From: Massilia antarctica
Lineage (GTDB): Bacteria; Pseudomonadota; Gammaproteobacteria; Burkholderiales; Burkholderiaceae_D
Direction: 5' to 3'
DNA: 64,000 nucleotides
Assembly: GCF_015689335.1 (NCBI RefSeq)
Contig: NZ_CP065053.1
Location: 5,394,001 to 5,458,000, forward strand
This document shows positions 19,889-29,286 of the stretch, piece by piece. The translations under genes and the position numbers were made by a program. How positions within the stretch are numbered: position 1 is the first letter of the stretch; every line of letters begins with the position of its first letter. A model generated the notes under the pieces. The model saw nothing but the letters and a program-made list of their open reading frames with translations. It was not told the DNA's origin and made no database searches.

Positions 19889-20659
19889 ATGACGCTGGAT
19901 ATCGACCCGGGCTGGGTAGCGATGGTGTTTCTGCTATGGCTGCGCATCGGGACGCTGTTCATCATGATGCCGATGTTCACCGGCCTGGACAAGTTTGTCG
20001 TGCTGCGCGTGCTGTTCACCCTGGCCCTGAGCGTGGTGATGGCGCCCCAGCTGGGCACGGCCGGTGTGGCGGCGCCGATGAGCATGGCGGCCCTGGTCGG
20101 AGCGGCCCTGTCGGAAGTGGCGGTGGGCGCGACCCTGGGCTTTGGCGCGCTGGCCGCCTTTGGCGCATTTTCGGTGGCCGGGAAAATACTCGATATTCAA
20201 AGCGGCTTTGGTATCGGCAGCGTATTCGATCCGGTCACGCGGACCGGATCGCCCTTGTTTGCGATGATGCTCAATATGCTGGGAGTGACCGTGTTTTTCA
20301 GCGTGGATGGGCATCACGCATTAATGCGCGGGATCGCCTTTTCGGTAAGCCAGGTGGCGCCGGGCGCCGGTTTGGGCAGCTGGCCGATCGATGCGGTAAT
20401 CCGCCAGTTCGGCCTGATGTTTTCTCTCGGGGTGACGGTGATTGCACCGGTGATGTTTTGCCTGGTGCTGATTGAAGTGGGTTTTGCGATGACTTCGCGG
20501 GTATTACCGCAGATGAATGTATTCGTAGTGAGTATTCCGGTGAAAATCGTCGCCGCGCTGGCCATGCTGGCGATGACGATTACCACCGTGGGTGCGTCGA
20601 TGGGGCGGATATATGCCGCTATTTTCAGTTATTGGGAGCAGGTGTTGGTAAATGTCTGA
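19889..20659 (+). CDS. fliR: Flagellar-type export gate protein FliR
   Basis: This 256-residue integral membrane protein has the hydrophobic layout of FliR/SctT. It starts MTLDIDPGWVAMVFLLWLRI and includes the conserved FDPVTRTGSPLFAMM region near residues 113-127, where FliR proteins carry a similar D-P-x-x-x-x-x-x-S-x-L-x-x-M pattern. FliR completes the FliP5-FliQ4-FliR1 gate. Its last codons overlap the start of flhB by 8 bases (20652-20659), suggesting coupled translation. Length is normal for the family. Confidence 0.95.
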   Translation: MTLDIDPGWVAMVFLLWLRIGTLFIMMPMFTGLDKFVVLRVLFTLALSVVMAPQLGTAGVAAPMSMAALVGAALSEVAVGATLGFGALAAFGAFSVAGKILDIQSGFGIGSVFDPVTRTGSPLFAMMLNMLGVTVFFSVDGHHALMRGIAFSVSQVAPGAGLGSWPIDAVIRQFGLMFSLGVTVIAPVMFCLVLIEVGFAMTSRVLPQMNVFVVSIPVKIVAALAMLAMTITTVGASMGRIYAAIFSYWEQVLVNV

Positions 20660-21740
20660 GCAGGATTCGAATCGCAGCGAAGACGCGACCCCGCATAAGC
20701 TGGAGGAGGCGCGCAAGAAGGGATCGGTGGCCAAGAGCGCCGATTTCACCGCCATGGCCGTGCTCGCGGCGATGACGGCCTGCGTCTACGCGACCGCCTG
20801 GGATGGGTTCAAGCAAACCATGCGCCTGCAGCTCGAGATGCTGGCCCAACTGGGGCGCATGGACTGGCAGGTCGACTCGGTGTCGGTGCTGCTGTCGAAC
20901 CTGGCCATGGGCATGCTGTACGTACTGGCGCCCCTGTTCATGGCGCTCGCGATCGCCGCGGTGGCCGCCAACGTCGCGCAGACCGGCCCGGTGTTTACGA
21001 TGCATCCGCTGGTGCCGGACCTGAACCGGATCAGCCCGGTCAGCGGTTTCAAGAAGATTTTCTCGATGCGGACGGTGTACGAATCGTTCAAGAGCATTAT
21101 CAAGCTGATCGTGCTCGGCTTTATCACCTGGCTGGTGATCGTCGACCTGATTCCCGGCCTGGTCGGCTTGACCGGCCTGAACCCGAAAGCCTATGCGCGC
21201 ATCATGCTCGACCTGGCGGCGGCCCTGATGGTCAAGCTGTTGCTGGCCTTGCTCGCGATCGCGCTGATCGACCTGGTGTTTTCGCGCTGGGAATTCGCCA
21301 AGCGCATGCGCATGAGCAAGCGCGACGTCACCGACGAGCACAAGAACCGCGAAGGCGACCCGCGCATCCGCAGCCGGATCCGCGAATTGCGCCAGGAAAT
21401 GCTCAAGCGCAGCAAGGCCCTGGGCAATGTCGCCGAGGCCGATGTGCTCATTACCAATCCGACCCACCTGGCGGTGGCCCTGAGCTACCAGCACGGCGCC
21501 CACAGCGCCCCGCACGTGATTGCCAAGGGTGCCGGCGAAGTCGCCCTGAAGATGCGCCAGGTGGCCCGTCTTCACCATATTCCGATTGTTGAGAACAAAT
21601 TGTTGGCAAGAACCTTGTACCGCGAAGTTGCTTTCGATAATTACGTTCCGGAAAAATTGTATCCGCAGCTGGCCAAGATCATGGTCTGGGTGCAAGCCAT
21701 GCGCGCGGCCCGCCTGCGCACGGCGGGAGTGCGCGCATGA
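20652..21740 (+). CDS. flhB: Flagellar-type export switch protein FlhB
   Basis: A 362-residue protein with four membrane segments and a cytoplasmic C-terminal domain. The N-terminus has the typical SEDATPHKLEEARKKGSVAK motif. The autocleavage motif NPTH is intact, with Asn at residue 269, so the substrate-specificity switch that stops rod/hook export should be functional. FlhB works together with a FliK-type ruler, and a candidate for that lies at 33961-34905. The gene overlaps fliR at its start and flhA at its end (ATGA at 21737-21740). Confidence 0.97.
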   Translation: MSEQDSNRSEDATPHKLEEARKKGSVAKSADFTAMAVLAAMTACVYATAWDGFKQTMRLQLEMLAQLGRMDWQVDSVSVLLSNLAMGMLYVLAPLFMALAIAAVAANVAQTGPVFTMHPLVPDLNRISPVSGFKKIFSMRTVYESFKSIIKLIVLGFITWLVIVDLIPGLVGLTGLNPKAYARIMLDLAAALMVKLLLALLAIALIDLVFSRWEFAKRMRMSKRDVTDEHKNREGDPRIRSRIRELRQEMLKRSKALGNVAEADVLITNPTHLAVALSYQHGAHSAPHVIAKGAGEVALKMRQVARLHHIPIVENKLLARTLYREVAFDNYVPEKLYPQLAKIMVWVQAMRAARLRTAGVRA

Positions 21741-23794
21741 ATAGCCTGAGTAAATTCTTCGGCAGAAACACCGACCTGGTCATGGTTGCCCTGGTGGTGG
21801 GTGTGCTGGCGGTCCTGTTCGCACCGATTCCCTCGGGCTTGCTCGACTTCCTGATCATCACCAACTTCAGCTTCGCCCTGCTGATCCTGCTGCTGACCTT
21901 TTATATCGCCAAGCCGGCCGAGTTTTCGACCTTTCCCTCGCTGCTGCTGATCGCCACCCTGTTCCGTCTCTCGCTCAACGTCGCCGCCACCCGCCTGATC
22001 CTGTCGGACGCCGATGCCGGCCACGTGATCGGCGCCATCGGCGCCTTCGTCGTGGCCGGCAATTACGTGATCGGCCTGGTGGTGTTCCTGATCCTGGTGG
22101 TGGTGCAGTATGTGGTGGTGACCAACGGCGCCCAGCGCGTCTCGGAAGTGGCCGCCCGTTTCACCCTGGACAGCATGCCCGGACAACAGATGAGTATCGA
22201 TGCCGACCTGAACATGGGTTTCATCGACCAGGAAGAAGCCAAGCGCCGCCGCAAGGCCCTGGAAAAGGAATCGGGCTTCTATGGCGCCATGGACGGCGCC
22301 AGCAAATTCGTCAAGGGCGACGCCATCGCCGGCATCATCATCATGCTGATCAACCTGGTGGGCGGCTTGATTATTGGCGTTATGCAACAAGGCATGGCCT
22401 GGGGCCAGGCCCTGCAAACCTTTTCCCTGCTCACCGTGGGCGATGGCATCGTGACCCAGGTGCCGGCCCTGGTGATTGCCGTCAGTACCGGCCTGATCGT
22501 CACCCGCTCGGCTTCCGACGGTAACCTCAGCAATGAAGTGCTGCGCCAGCTGACTTCCTTCCCAAAAACCATCCTGATGGTGGTCGTGGTACTCGGCGGC
22601 ATCCTGTTCATGCCGGGCATTCCCATGCTGCCGGTGCTGGTCATCATGGCGATGCTGGTTGGCTTGCTGCTCATCATCCGCCGCGCCGCCCGCAACGGCG
22701 CCAGCGCCGAGGCCGAGGCCGACGAGAAAAAGGATGAGGAAGAGGAAAGCGCCTACGACATGCTGCAAGTCGATCCGATCGAAGTGATGGTTGGCACCGG
22801 CCTGGCCCACCTGTTCAAGGAACAGACCATCTTCACCGACCGCATCAGCGCCATCCGCAAGCAATATGCGCTCGAATCGGGCATGGTGTTGCCGCGCGTG
22901 CGTTTCCGCGATTCGCCCCAGCTGGGACCGAACTCCTACGAACTGAATGTGTTCGGGGTGCAGTCAGGCAAGGGCGAGATCATGATGGACCGTACCCTGG
23001 CGATCCAGGGCGGCGCCGATTCGAAGGGCGTGCAGGGCATCGAGACGCGCGAACCGACCTACGGCTTGCCGGCCGTGTGGATCGAGGATAGCGAAAAAGA
23101 AACGGCGCGCAAGGCGCGCTACACCCTGGTCGACCCGGCCACCGTGTTCATCACCCACCTGAGCGAAGTGCTCAAGCAGCAGTCGGCCATGCTGCTGACC
23201 CGCACCGAAACCGAGCGCCTGCTGCAGCGGGTGCGCACCGTGCAGCCGGGCCTGGTCGAAGACTTGATTCCGACCGTGATGTCCCTGGGCGATGTGCAGA
23301 AAGTCTTGCAAAACCTGTTGCGCGAAAAAGTTTCGATCCGCAACCTGGAAGCGATCGCCGAAACCCTGGCCGACAATGGACGGAACAACAAGGATCTGGT
23401 GCTGTTGACCGAAATCGTGCGCCAGAAGCTGGGGCCGGCGATCTGCCAGTCGCTGATGGGCGAGGGCAGTGCCCTCAACGTGCTGACCCTGGACCCGACC
23501 ATCGAGCACAGCCTGATGCAAAGCGTGCGCGCGGCCGATGCCAACAGCCGCCTGGTGGTCGAACCCAAGTTCGCCGAGCAATTGCTGGCGCGCCTGATGG
23601 CCCAGTCGGAACGGATGATGAAGAACAATATGATGCCTGTGCTGTTGTGCTCGCCAGACCTGAGGCGCCATGTGCGCGCCCTGTCCGAGCGGGTCATTCC
23701 GCACATGCGCATCCTGTCGCTGGCGGAAATTCCGAACAGCGTCAACCTGAAGTCCTTCGGCTCGATCAATCTGGCCGAGGCGGTGACGCGATGA
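21737..23794 (+). CDS. flhA: Flagellar-type export ring protein FlhA
   Basis: 685 residues, normal length. The N-terminal half has about eight membrane segments and the conserved FHIPEP-family stretch FSTFPSLLLIATLFRLSLN (about residues 54-75). A charged linker (EADEKKDEEEES, about residues 328-340) leads to the cytoplasmic nonameric ring domain, with conserved RIRxxRxQ-like and GLPAVWI motifs. FlhA takes up the proton motive force and docks export substrates and chaperones. It overlaps flhB by four bases. A 28-codon ORF overlaps its stop codon before flgF; I do not count this as a gene. Confidence 0.97.
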   Translation: MNSLSKFFGRNTDLVMVALVVGVLAVLFAPIPSGLLDFLIITNFSFALLILLLTFYIAKPAEFSTFPSLLLIATLFRLSLNVAATRLILSDADAGHVIGAIGAFVVAGNYVIGLVVFLILVVVQYVVVTNGAQRVSEVAARFTLDSMPGQQMSIDADLNMGFIDQEEAKRRRKALEKESGFYGAMDGASKFVKGDAIAGIIIMLINLVGGLIIGVMQQGMAWGQALQTFSLLTVGDGIVTQVPALVIAVSTGLIVTRSASDGNLSNEVLRQLTSFPKTILMVVVVLGGILFMPGIPMLPVLVIMAMLVGLLLIIRRAARNGASAEAEADEKKDEEEESAYDMLQVDPIEVMVGTGLAHLFKEQTIFTDRISAIRKQYALESGMVLPRVRFRDSPQLGPNSYELNVFGVQSGKGEIMMDRTLAIQGGADSKGVQGIETREPTYGLPAVWIEDSEKETARKARYTLVDPATVFITHLSEVLKQQSAMLLTRTETERLLQRVRTVQPGLVEDLIPTVMSLGDVQKVLQNLLREKVSIRNLEAIAETLADNGRNNKDLVLLTEIVRQKLGPAICQSLMGEGSALNVLTLDPTIEHSLMQSVRAADANSRLVVEPKFAEQLLARLMAQSERMMKNNMMPVLLCSPDLRRHVRALSERVIPHMRILSLAEIPNSVNLKSFGSINLAEAVTR

Positions 23795-23864
23795 AGCCGA
23801 TGGCCGCAGCGATCGCAGTACGCAATATGAGCAGTACCAACTATACACAGGGATGGAGCTTGAG

Positions 23865-24584
23865 ATGGATGCGCTAACAATTGCTGGAATCGCGATGCAG
23901 AACGACATGCAGCGGATGGACAGCATCAGCCAGAACCTGGCCAACGTGATGACACCAGGCTACAAGCGCTCGATTCCGGTCAGCCGCGCCTTCGCCGACC
24001 TGATGGGCGGTGCGGCTTCCGGCGCCGCCGCCTTGCACGACACCACCGCCGCCCAGGTGCTCGACACCAGCGCCGGCACCTTGCGCGCCACCTCCAATCC
24101 GATGGATATCGCGATCGAGGGCAACGGCTACTTCGAGGTCGCCACCGAACAGGGCACCGCCTATTCGCGCCAGGGCACCTTGCAGGTCGACCCGCGCGGG
24201 CGCCTGTGCAACGGCGACGGCCGCGCCCTGATCGGCCTGGGCGGCGAGATCGTGATCGCGCCGGGACCGTTTTCGGTCGAGGCCGACGGCAAGGTCAAAC
24301 AGAATGGCCAGACGGTCGGCCAATTGAAAGTGGTCCAGTTCAGCAATCCGCAGGGGCTCCTGCCGATGGGTAATGGCTTGCTGGCCCAGGGCGATGCCAC
24401 GGTGTCCGACCATAACGTGGCGGCGCGCGTGCGCACCGGCTTTCTCGAAAATTCCAACGTCAGCTCGCCCCAGGAAATGATCCGCCTGACCGAAACCCTG
24501 CGTCATTTCGAGACCATGATCAAGGTCGCGCAAGGCTATGAAGATGTATTCCAAAAAACAGTCAGCAAACTCGGGGAGTTCTAA
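23865..24584 (+). CDS. flgF: Proximal rod protein FlgF
   Basis: Start chosen at ATG 23865 (MDALTIAGIAMQNDMQRMDS), with GGAG about 6 bases upstream; the in-frame ATG at 23853 would overlap that site. 239 residues. The N-terminal flagellar rod motif (SISQNLANVMTPGYKRS) and the C-terminal helix (FETMIKVAQGYEDVFQKTVS) are typical of flagellar axial proteins. The family also covers FlgG; FlgF is preferred because the next gene is a clear FlgG and because this copy is shorter. It forms part of the rod that crosses the periplasm. A 70-base gap after flhA is one of the larger gaps in the operon. Confidence 0.88.
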   Translation: MDALTIAGIAMQNDMQRMDSISQNLANVMTPGYKRSIPVSRAFADLMGGAASGAAALHDTTAAQVLDTSAGTLRATSNPMDIAIEGNGYFEVATEQGTAYSRQGTLQVDPRGRLCNGDGRALIGLGGEIVIAPGPFSVEADGKVKQNGQTVGQLKVVQFSNPQGLLPMGNGLLAQGDATVSDHNVAARVRTGFLENSNVSSPQEMIRLTETLRHFETMIKVAQGYEDVFQKTVSKLGEF

Positions 24585-24590
24585 GGCGTC

Positions 24591-25373
24591 ATGAATGATT
24601 CACTGTATATCGCTGCCACAGGCATGCAAGCCCAGCAAAAAAACCTGGACACCATCGCCAACAACCTGGCCAATCTGACCACTCCCGGCTTCAAGACCGG
24701 GCGCGTCAATTTCCAGGACATGGTCTACCGCATGGGCCAGCCGGCCGGCGCCGAGGGGCTCAGCCTGGCGCCATCGAACGATGCCCACGGCACCGGCGTG
24801 TCGGTGCTGTCGATGTCGCAGCAATTCACCATGGGTGAAATGAAAAAGACCGATGGCATGCTCGACGTCGCCATCAGCGGCGCCGGTTTCTTCGAAGTGA
24901 GCCTGCCCGACGGCACCCGCGCCTATTCGCGCGGCGGCGCGCTGCAGGTCAACGCGGACGGCTTCCTCAGCTCGCCCGAAGGCAATATGCTCAAGCCGGG
25001 CATCCATATCGGCAGCGATGTCAAATCGGTATCGATCATGGCCGACGGCAAGGTGATGGTCCAGGCCAACGGCCAGAACAGCGCATCGGAAGTGGGCATG
25101 ATCGACATGGCGAGCTTTTCCGATCCGGCCGGCCTGACCCCGCTCGGACAGAACCTGTACAAGCCTTCGGCCAAGTCGGGCGAACCGATACTCGGGCGGC
25201 CGGGCGAAAACGGCGTGGGCACCCTGGCGCAAGGCTTCACCGAAATGTCGAACGTGAACATGATCAACGAGATGGTCAGCCTGATGACGGCCCAGCGCGC
25301 CTACGAGATGAGCGTCAAGGTGATCCAGGCCTCGGACGAAATGCTCGCGATGAGCAATAACCTGCGCAAATAA
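24591..25373 (+). CDS. flgG: Distal rod protein FlgG
   Basis: 260 residues, the usual FlgG length. The N-terminus MNDSLYIAATGMQAQQKNLD, the NLANLTTPGFK motif and the C-terminal coiled-coil end (LMTAQRAYEMSVKVIQASDE) are diagnostic. FlgG makes the distal rod, which runs through the P and L rings. It begins six bases after flgF. Presence of a full rod indicates that the apparatus is built across the cell wall and does not end at the inner membrane. Confidence 0.95.
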   Translation: MNDSLYIAATGMQAQQKNLDTIANNLANLTTPGFKTGRVNFQDMVYRMGQPAGAEGLSLAPSNDAHGTGVSVLSMSQQFTMGEMKKTDGMLDVAISGAGFFEVSLPDGTRAYSRGGALQVNADGFLSSPEGNMLKPGIHIGSDVKSVSIMADGKVMVQANGQNSASEVGMIDMASFSDPAGLTPLGQNLYKPSAKSGEPILGRPGENGVGTLAQGFTEMSNVNMINEMVSLMTAQRAYEMSVKVIQASDEMLAMSNNLRK

Positions 25374-25387
25374 GCGACTCGCCAGCC

Positions 25388-26371
25388 ATGTCCCTTCCTT
25401 TCCCGCGCCTGCGCGCCATGACCCTGCTGGCAGCCTGCGTGCTGCCGCTGCTGTGCCGGGCCGCCGCGCCCGTGCAGCTGGTCCTGCGCGCCGACGCCAC
25501 CGTCAGGGGCGAGCAGATCGTGCTGGCCGACCTGCTCACGGTGAGCGCCGACGATGCCGCCGTCAAGGCCGCGCTCGATGCGCTGCGGGTCGGTCCGGCG
25601 CCGCGGGTGGGGGCGGTCGAGCAGTACGGACGGCCCGAGCTCGAACGGCTGATGCATGCGCGCGCGCTGCCGCCAGGCGCCGAGCTGGCCTGGAGCGGCG
25701 CCAGGGCGGTCAAGGTGCGCGCGGCCGAGCGTCTGCTCACGTCCGAGGCGCTGCAGCGCGCCGCCAGCGAGGCCTTGCAGCAGCATCTGGGCGCGGCCTG
25801 GGCCGGCGCCGAGCTGCGCCTGGCCGGACCCGTGGCGGATGTCACCCTGCCGCTGGGCGAGCCGGTGCTCTCGACCCGCATCGTCGACCCGGCGCATGCG
25901 CGCGCGCGCCAGGCGGTGTATGTGGACGTCACGGTGGCCGGCAAGCTGGTGCGCTCGGTGCTGGTGCCGTTCGCGCTCAAGCTCAGCCGCGTGGCGTATG
26001 TGGCGCGGCGCGATCTGGCGGCCGGCACGGTGCTCAGCGCCAATGACGTGGAACAACAGCGCGAGGATGTCTCGGAAGTGGTCGACAGCATGCTGCCGGT
26101 ACCGCAACTGACCCCGTCCGCGCGCACGGTGAAAGCGGTCGCGCGCGGCCAGATCCTGTTGCGCAGCCATCTGGCGCAGCAAGGCCTGGTGTACCGCGGC
26201 GACACGGTCAAGCTGGTACTGGCCGAGGGCGGCGTGTCGATCGAGACGCGCGCCGTGGCGCAACAAGACGGCGGGATGGGACAGCTGGTGCGGGTCAAGC
26301 CCGAATCGAGCATGGAAGCAATCAGCGCGCGCGTGGTAGGCGCCGGCCTGGTACAGGCAGAAGGAAAATAA
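25388..26371 (+). CDS. flgA: P-ring assembly chaperone FlgA
   Basis: 327 residues with an N-terminal signal peptide (cleavage near CRAAAPVQ). The C-terminal half has the SAF/FlgA domain signatures: VAYVARRDLAAGTVLSANDV and VKAVARGQILLRSHLAQQ, ending in the usual beta strand. FlgA acts in the periplasm to assist assembly of FlgI into the P ring. It is longer than the enterobacterial protein (about 220 residues) because of an extended N-terminal part, which is common in betaproteobacteria. It overlaps flgH by one base (TAATG). Confidence 0.93.
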   Translation: MSLPFPRLRAMTLLAACVLPLLCRAAAPVQLVLRADATVRGEQIVLADLLTVSADDAAVKAALDALRVGPAPRVGAVEQYGRPELERLMHARALPPGAELAWSGARAVKVRAAERLLTSEALQRAASEALQQHLGAAWAGAELRLAGPVADVTLPLGEPVLSTRIVDPAHARARQAVYVDVTVAGKLVRSVLVPFALKLSRVAYVARRDLAAGTVLSANDVEQQREDVSEVVDSMLPVPQLTPSARTVKAVARGQILLRSHLAQQGLVYRGDTVKLVLAEGGVSIETRAVAQQDGGMGQLVRVKPESSMEAISARVVGAGLVQAEGK

Positions 26372-26988
26372 TGAACAAGCAAGGAATGGCACGATTAAGG
26401 GCACGATTCATGGGACGGTTCGGACAGGCAGTGGGCTTGCTGTGCGCGGCCGCCATGCTCGGCGGCACCGCCCAGGCGACCAGCCTGTACCAGGAGGGCA
26501 GCTACAAGGCGCTCGCCTCGGATCAGAAAGCGCGGCGCCGCGGCGACCTGGTGACCATCATGGTGGTCGAAAATTCGAGCGCGACCAGCACCGCCAACAC
26601 GACGGCGCGGCGCGGCGCCAGCATCAATGCCGAAGTCGAGCTGCCGCACAAGGCGCGCGGGGTCGGCATCCAGACCAATAACAATATGGATGGCCGCGGC
26701 CAGACCGTGCGCGAGGGCAAGGTGCTGGCGCAGATCACGGTCGTGGTCAAGGACGTCACCGACAACGGCGACTTGCTGGTGGCCGGCGAGCAGTTGCTCG
26801 AAGTGAACAATGAACGCCAGCAGATCCGGGTCGAAGGGCGCATCCGCACCCAGGACTTGAGCGACACGAACGTGGTCTTATCGACCCGCATCGCGGACGC
26901 GAAGATCAGTTATGTCGGCGCCGGCGACTTGTCGGATAAACAAAGACCTGGCTGGTGGCAGCAGGTATTGACGTGGTTTGGAATGTGA
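26371..26988 (+). CDS. flgH: L-ring protein FlgH, apparently non-lipidated
   Basis: 205 residues. Conserved FlgH features are clear: ARRRGDLVTIMVVENSSATS near residue 54, GREG/REGKVLAQITVVVKDV in the middle, and the C-terminal TRIADAKISYVGAGDLSDKQ with a Trp-rich end (GWWQQVLTWFGM). FlgH normally is a lipoprotein. Here the N-terminal signal runs GLLCAAAMLGGTAQATS and has no Ala/Gly/Ser immediately before a Cys, so there is no canonical lipobox; cleavage after AQA by signal peptidase I is more likely. The stop overlaps the flgI start (TGATG). Confidence 0.93.
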   Translation: MNKQGMARLRARFMGRFGQAVGLLCAAAMLGGTAQATSLYQEGSYKALASDQKARRRGDLVTIMVVENSSATSTANTTARRGASINAEVELPHKARGVGIQTNNNMDGRGQTVREGKVLAQITVVVKDVTDNGDLLVAGEQLLEVNNERQQIRVEGRIRTQDLSDTNVVLSTRIADAKISYVGAGDLSDKQRPGWWQQVLTWFGM

Positions 26989-28112
26989 TGAGAATGAAGA
27001 AAACGATTTTCCTGGCCCTGCTGTCGCTGGCCTGTTTCGCGAGCGCGAGCTGCCATGCGCAGGCGATCCGCATCAAGGACATGGGCAAGATCGCCGGCTG
27101 GCGCGAGAATGCGCTGACCGGCTACGGCCTGGTGACCGGCCTGGCCGGCACCGGCGACTCGGGACGCAGCAAGAGCGCGCGCCAGTCGCTGGCGAACATG
27201 CTGTCGCGCTTCGACATCGCGGTCTCGGCCGACGATATCCAGAGCCGCAACGTGGCCACCGTGATGATCACGGCCAGCCTGCCGCCGTTCGCGCGCGAAG
27301 GCGACCAGCTCGACATCAGCGTCAGCTCGGTGGGCGACGCCCGCAGCCTGGTGGGCGGCACCCTGATGTCGGCGCCGCTCAAGGGCCCGGACGGGCGCGT
27401 GTATGCGCTCGGCCAGGGCGCGGTGACGGTGGGCGGCTACCGCTACGACATGAACGGCAACGTGGTGCAGCTGAACCACCCGACAGTGGGCGCGGTGCCG
27501 AACGGCGCCACCATCGAAGTGGGCGTGACCAACAAGCTGCTCAGCGATCGCAACACCATCACCTTCGTGCTGGCCGAGCCGGACTTCACCACCGCCAGCC
27601 GTATCGCCGCCGCCATCAATGCGCAAGTGGGCAGCGAAGTGGCCGACGCCAGCGATCCGGCCGGGGTCGAGATCCGGGTGCCGGAAGGGCGCCGCAAGCA
27701 CCTGACCGATTTCCTCACGACCGTCGAAAACGTGCGCGTCGAGCCGGACCGCCGCGCCAAGGTCGTCATCAACGAGCGCACCGGGACCGTGGTCTCGGGC
27801 GGCGACGTGCGCATTTCGAGGGTGGCCATCTCGCAGGGCGACCTGAAGGTGTCGATCGTGACCGACAACGCTGTCTCGCAGCCGGACCTCTTGGTGCAGC
27901 CGGGCGAGGCGATCCGTACCGCGACCGTGGCCAACAGCCGGGTCAATGTCGAACAGAAACGCGAAACCGGCTATGTGGCGCCGAACAACGCCACCGTGGC
28001 CGACCTGGTGCAGGCGCTGACCCGCATCAAGACCAACACGCGCGACATCATCTCGATCCTGCGCGCCGTCAAGGCCGCCGGCGCGCTGCATGCCGAGCTG
28101 ATTGTCCAATAA
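26988..28112 (+). CDS. flgI: P-ring protein FlgI
   Basis: Start chosen at ATG 26988 (MRMKKTIFLALLSLACF), which overlaps the flgH stop; ATG 26994 is an alternative. 374 residues, normal length. A signal peptide ends at CHAQA. The mature start AIRIKDMGKIAGWRENALTG, the GLAGTGD motif, and the C-terminal TVADLVQALTRIKTNTRDII region are diagnostic of FlgI. The P ring sits in the peptidoglycan layer around the distal rod. Confidence 0.96.
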   Translation: MRMKKTIFLALLSLACFASASCHAQAIRIKDMGKIAGWRENALTGYGLVTGLAGTGDSGRSKSARQSLANMLSRFDIAVSADDIQSRNVATVMITASLPPFAREGDQLDISVSSVGDARSLVGGTLMSAPLKGPDGRVYALGQGAVTVGGYRYDMNGNVVQLNHPTVGAVPNGATIEVGVTNKLLSDRNTITFVLAEPDFTTASRIAAAINAQVGSEVADASDPAGVEIRVPEGRRKHLTDFLTTVENVRVEPDRRAKVVINERTGTVVSGGDVRISRVAISQGDLKVSIVTDNAVSQPDLLVQPGEAIRTATVANSRVNVEQKRETGYVAPNNATVADLVQALTRIKTNTRDIISILRAVKAAGALHAELIVQ

Positions 28113-28152
28113 CGCTTGCCCACTACCGAACCGACCCAGAAAGCAGCCCCAG

Positions 28153-28521
28153 ATGCCTATCAATTTCGACCAGAGCCTGAGCGCCATCGTCGGCGTCGCG
28201 CTCGACGCGACCACCATGCGCCACCAGGCCATCGCGCACAATATCGCCAACGTCAACACCCCCGGCTACCAGGCGATGGGAGTGAGCTTCGAGGGCAGCC
28301 TGGCGCAGGCGCGCGCCGAAGTGCAGGCCGGCCGTCCGCTCACGCCCTCGATGCTGGCCGACCTGCAGCCGCGCATGGAAACGGCCGACAGCGGCGCCGT
28401 CTCGCTCGAAATGGAGATCGCGCACCTGTCCGAAAACACTTTGCAGCATCAGACCCTGCTCAAGATGCTGAGCCGGCATTACGCCAACCTGCGTACCGCC
28501 ATCACCGACGGGAAATCATAA
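28153..28521 (+). CDS. flgB: Proximal rod protein FlgB
   Basis: Start chosen at ATG 28153 (MPINFDQSLSAIVGVALDAT) because the upstream ATG at 28102 overlaps flgI and adds a basic, non-homologous leader. 122 residues. AIAHNIANVNTPGYQAMGVS is the shared rod-protein motif and the short length with a C-terminal helix (LLKMLSRHYANLRTAITDG) fits FlgB. The stop overlaps the flgC start by one base. FlgB joins FliE at the base of the rod. Confidence 0.9.
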   Translation: MPINFDQSLSAIVGVALDATTMRHQAIAHNIANVNTPGYQAMGVSFEGSLAQARAEVQAGRPLTPSMLADLQPRMETADSGAVSLEMEIAHLSENTLQHQTLLKMLSRHYANLRTAITDGKS

Positions 28522-28949
28522 TGGATCAACATAGCCTGTTTCAGATCAGCGCCAGCGGCATGGCGGTCGAGAAACTGCGCCTCGATGTCACCACCGCCAA
28601 CCTGGCCAATATGCACAGCACGGCCGGCGCCGGCAAGGCCCTGTACCGGCCGCTGCAAGTCATTTCGCGCGCCGTGCCGCTGACGTTTTCGGAGCAGATG
28701 GGGCAAATCGCCAGCGGCGGCGCCGAGGTGGCCAGCATCGCGCCCCAGGACGTGGCGCCGCGCATGGTCTTCGAGCCGGCCCACCCGGACGCCGACGCCA
28801 AGGGCTTCGTGGCTTACCCGGGGGTGAACCAGACCTCGGAAATGATGACCATGCTGAGCGCCTTGCGCGCCTACGAGGCGAACGTGGTGGCCATGAACGC
28901 GGCCAAGACCATGGCCTCGCGCGCGCTTGAAATCGGCGGCCAGTCATGA
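28521..28949 (+). CDS. flgC: Proximal rod protein FlgC
   Basis: 142 residues, beginning [20 protein letters not shown]. The [10 protein letters not shown] motif replaces the usual NIANANTT, and the C-terminal [20 protein letters not shown] is typical of FlgC. The protein assembles with FlgB and FlgF into the proximal rod. The start overlaps the flgB stop and the stop overlaps fliE (ATGA), so translation is coupled on both sides. Confidence 0.93.
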   Translation: MDQHSLFQISASGMAVEKLRLDVTTANLANMHSTAGAGKALYRPLQVISRAVPLTFSEQMGQIASGGAEVASIAPQDVAPRMVFEPAHPDADAKGFVAYPGVNQTSEMMTMLSALRAYEANVVAMNAAKTMASRALEIGGQS

Positions 28950-29272
28950 CGGTCGACGCCATCGCGGCGCTGAGCGCGCTGCCGAGCGTGGCCGCCACCG
29001 GGCCGGGCGGGGTCGATGCCATGTTCGGAGCGACCCGTCCGGACACCGCCGCCGCGCCCTTCGAGACCTGGTTCGCCAAGGAAGTGGGGGCGGTCAACGA
29101 CAAGATGATCGGCGCCGAAAACGAAGTCAAACAAGTCGCGCTGGGCGGGGAACAAAGCCTGCATGACGTGATGATCCATCTGGAAGAGGCGCGTCTGTCG
29201 TTCCAGCTGCTGGCCCAGGTACGCAACCGTTTGCTCGAAGCGTACCAGGATGTCATGCGCATGCAGGTTTAG
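28946..29272 (+). CDS. fliE: MS-ring/rod junction protein FliE
   Basis: 108 residues. The C-terminal half ([20 protein letters not shown], then [17 protein letters not shown]) matches the FliE family, which ends in a conserved RNKLVEAYQEIMRMPV-like helix. FliE joins the MS ring and export gate to the first rod subunits and is one of the first exported proteins. The four-base overlap with flgC and the close spacing to fliF put it in the same transcript. Confidence 0.94.
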   Translation: MTVDAIAALSALPSVAATGPGGVDAMFGATRPDTAAAPFETWFAKEVGAVNDKMIGAENEVKQVALGGEQSLHDVMIHLEEARLSFQLLAQVRNRLLEAYQDVMRMQV

Positions 29273-29286
29273 GGAGAGAGTGAAAA

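Noticed and set aside
23791..23877. 28-codon ORF overlapping the flhA stop (ATGA) and the flgF start
   Set aside because: Too short and without similarity to flhF or another flagellar protein. It could couple translation, but nothing supports a product.
28116..28949. 277-codon frame that would fuse sequence upstream to FlgC
   Set aside because: Its first part is the Arg-rich shadow of flgB; the true flgC start is ATG 28521.
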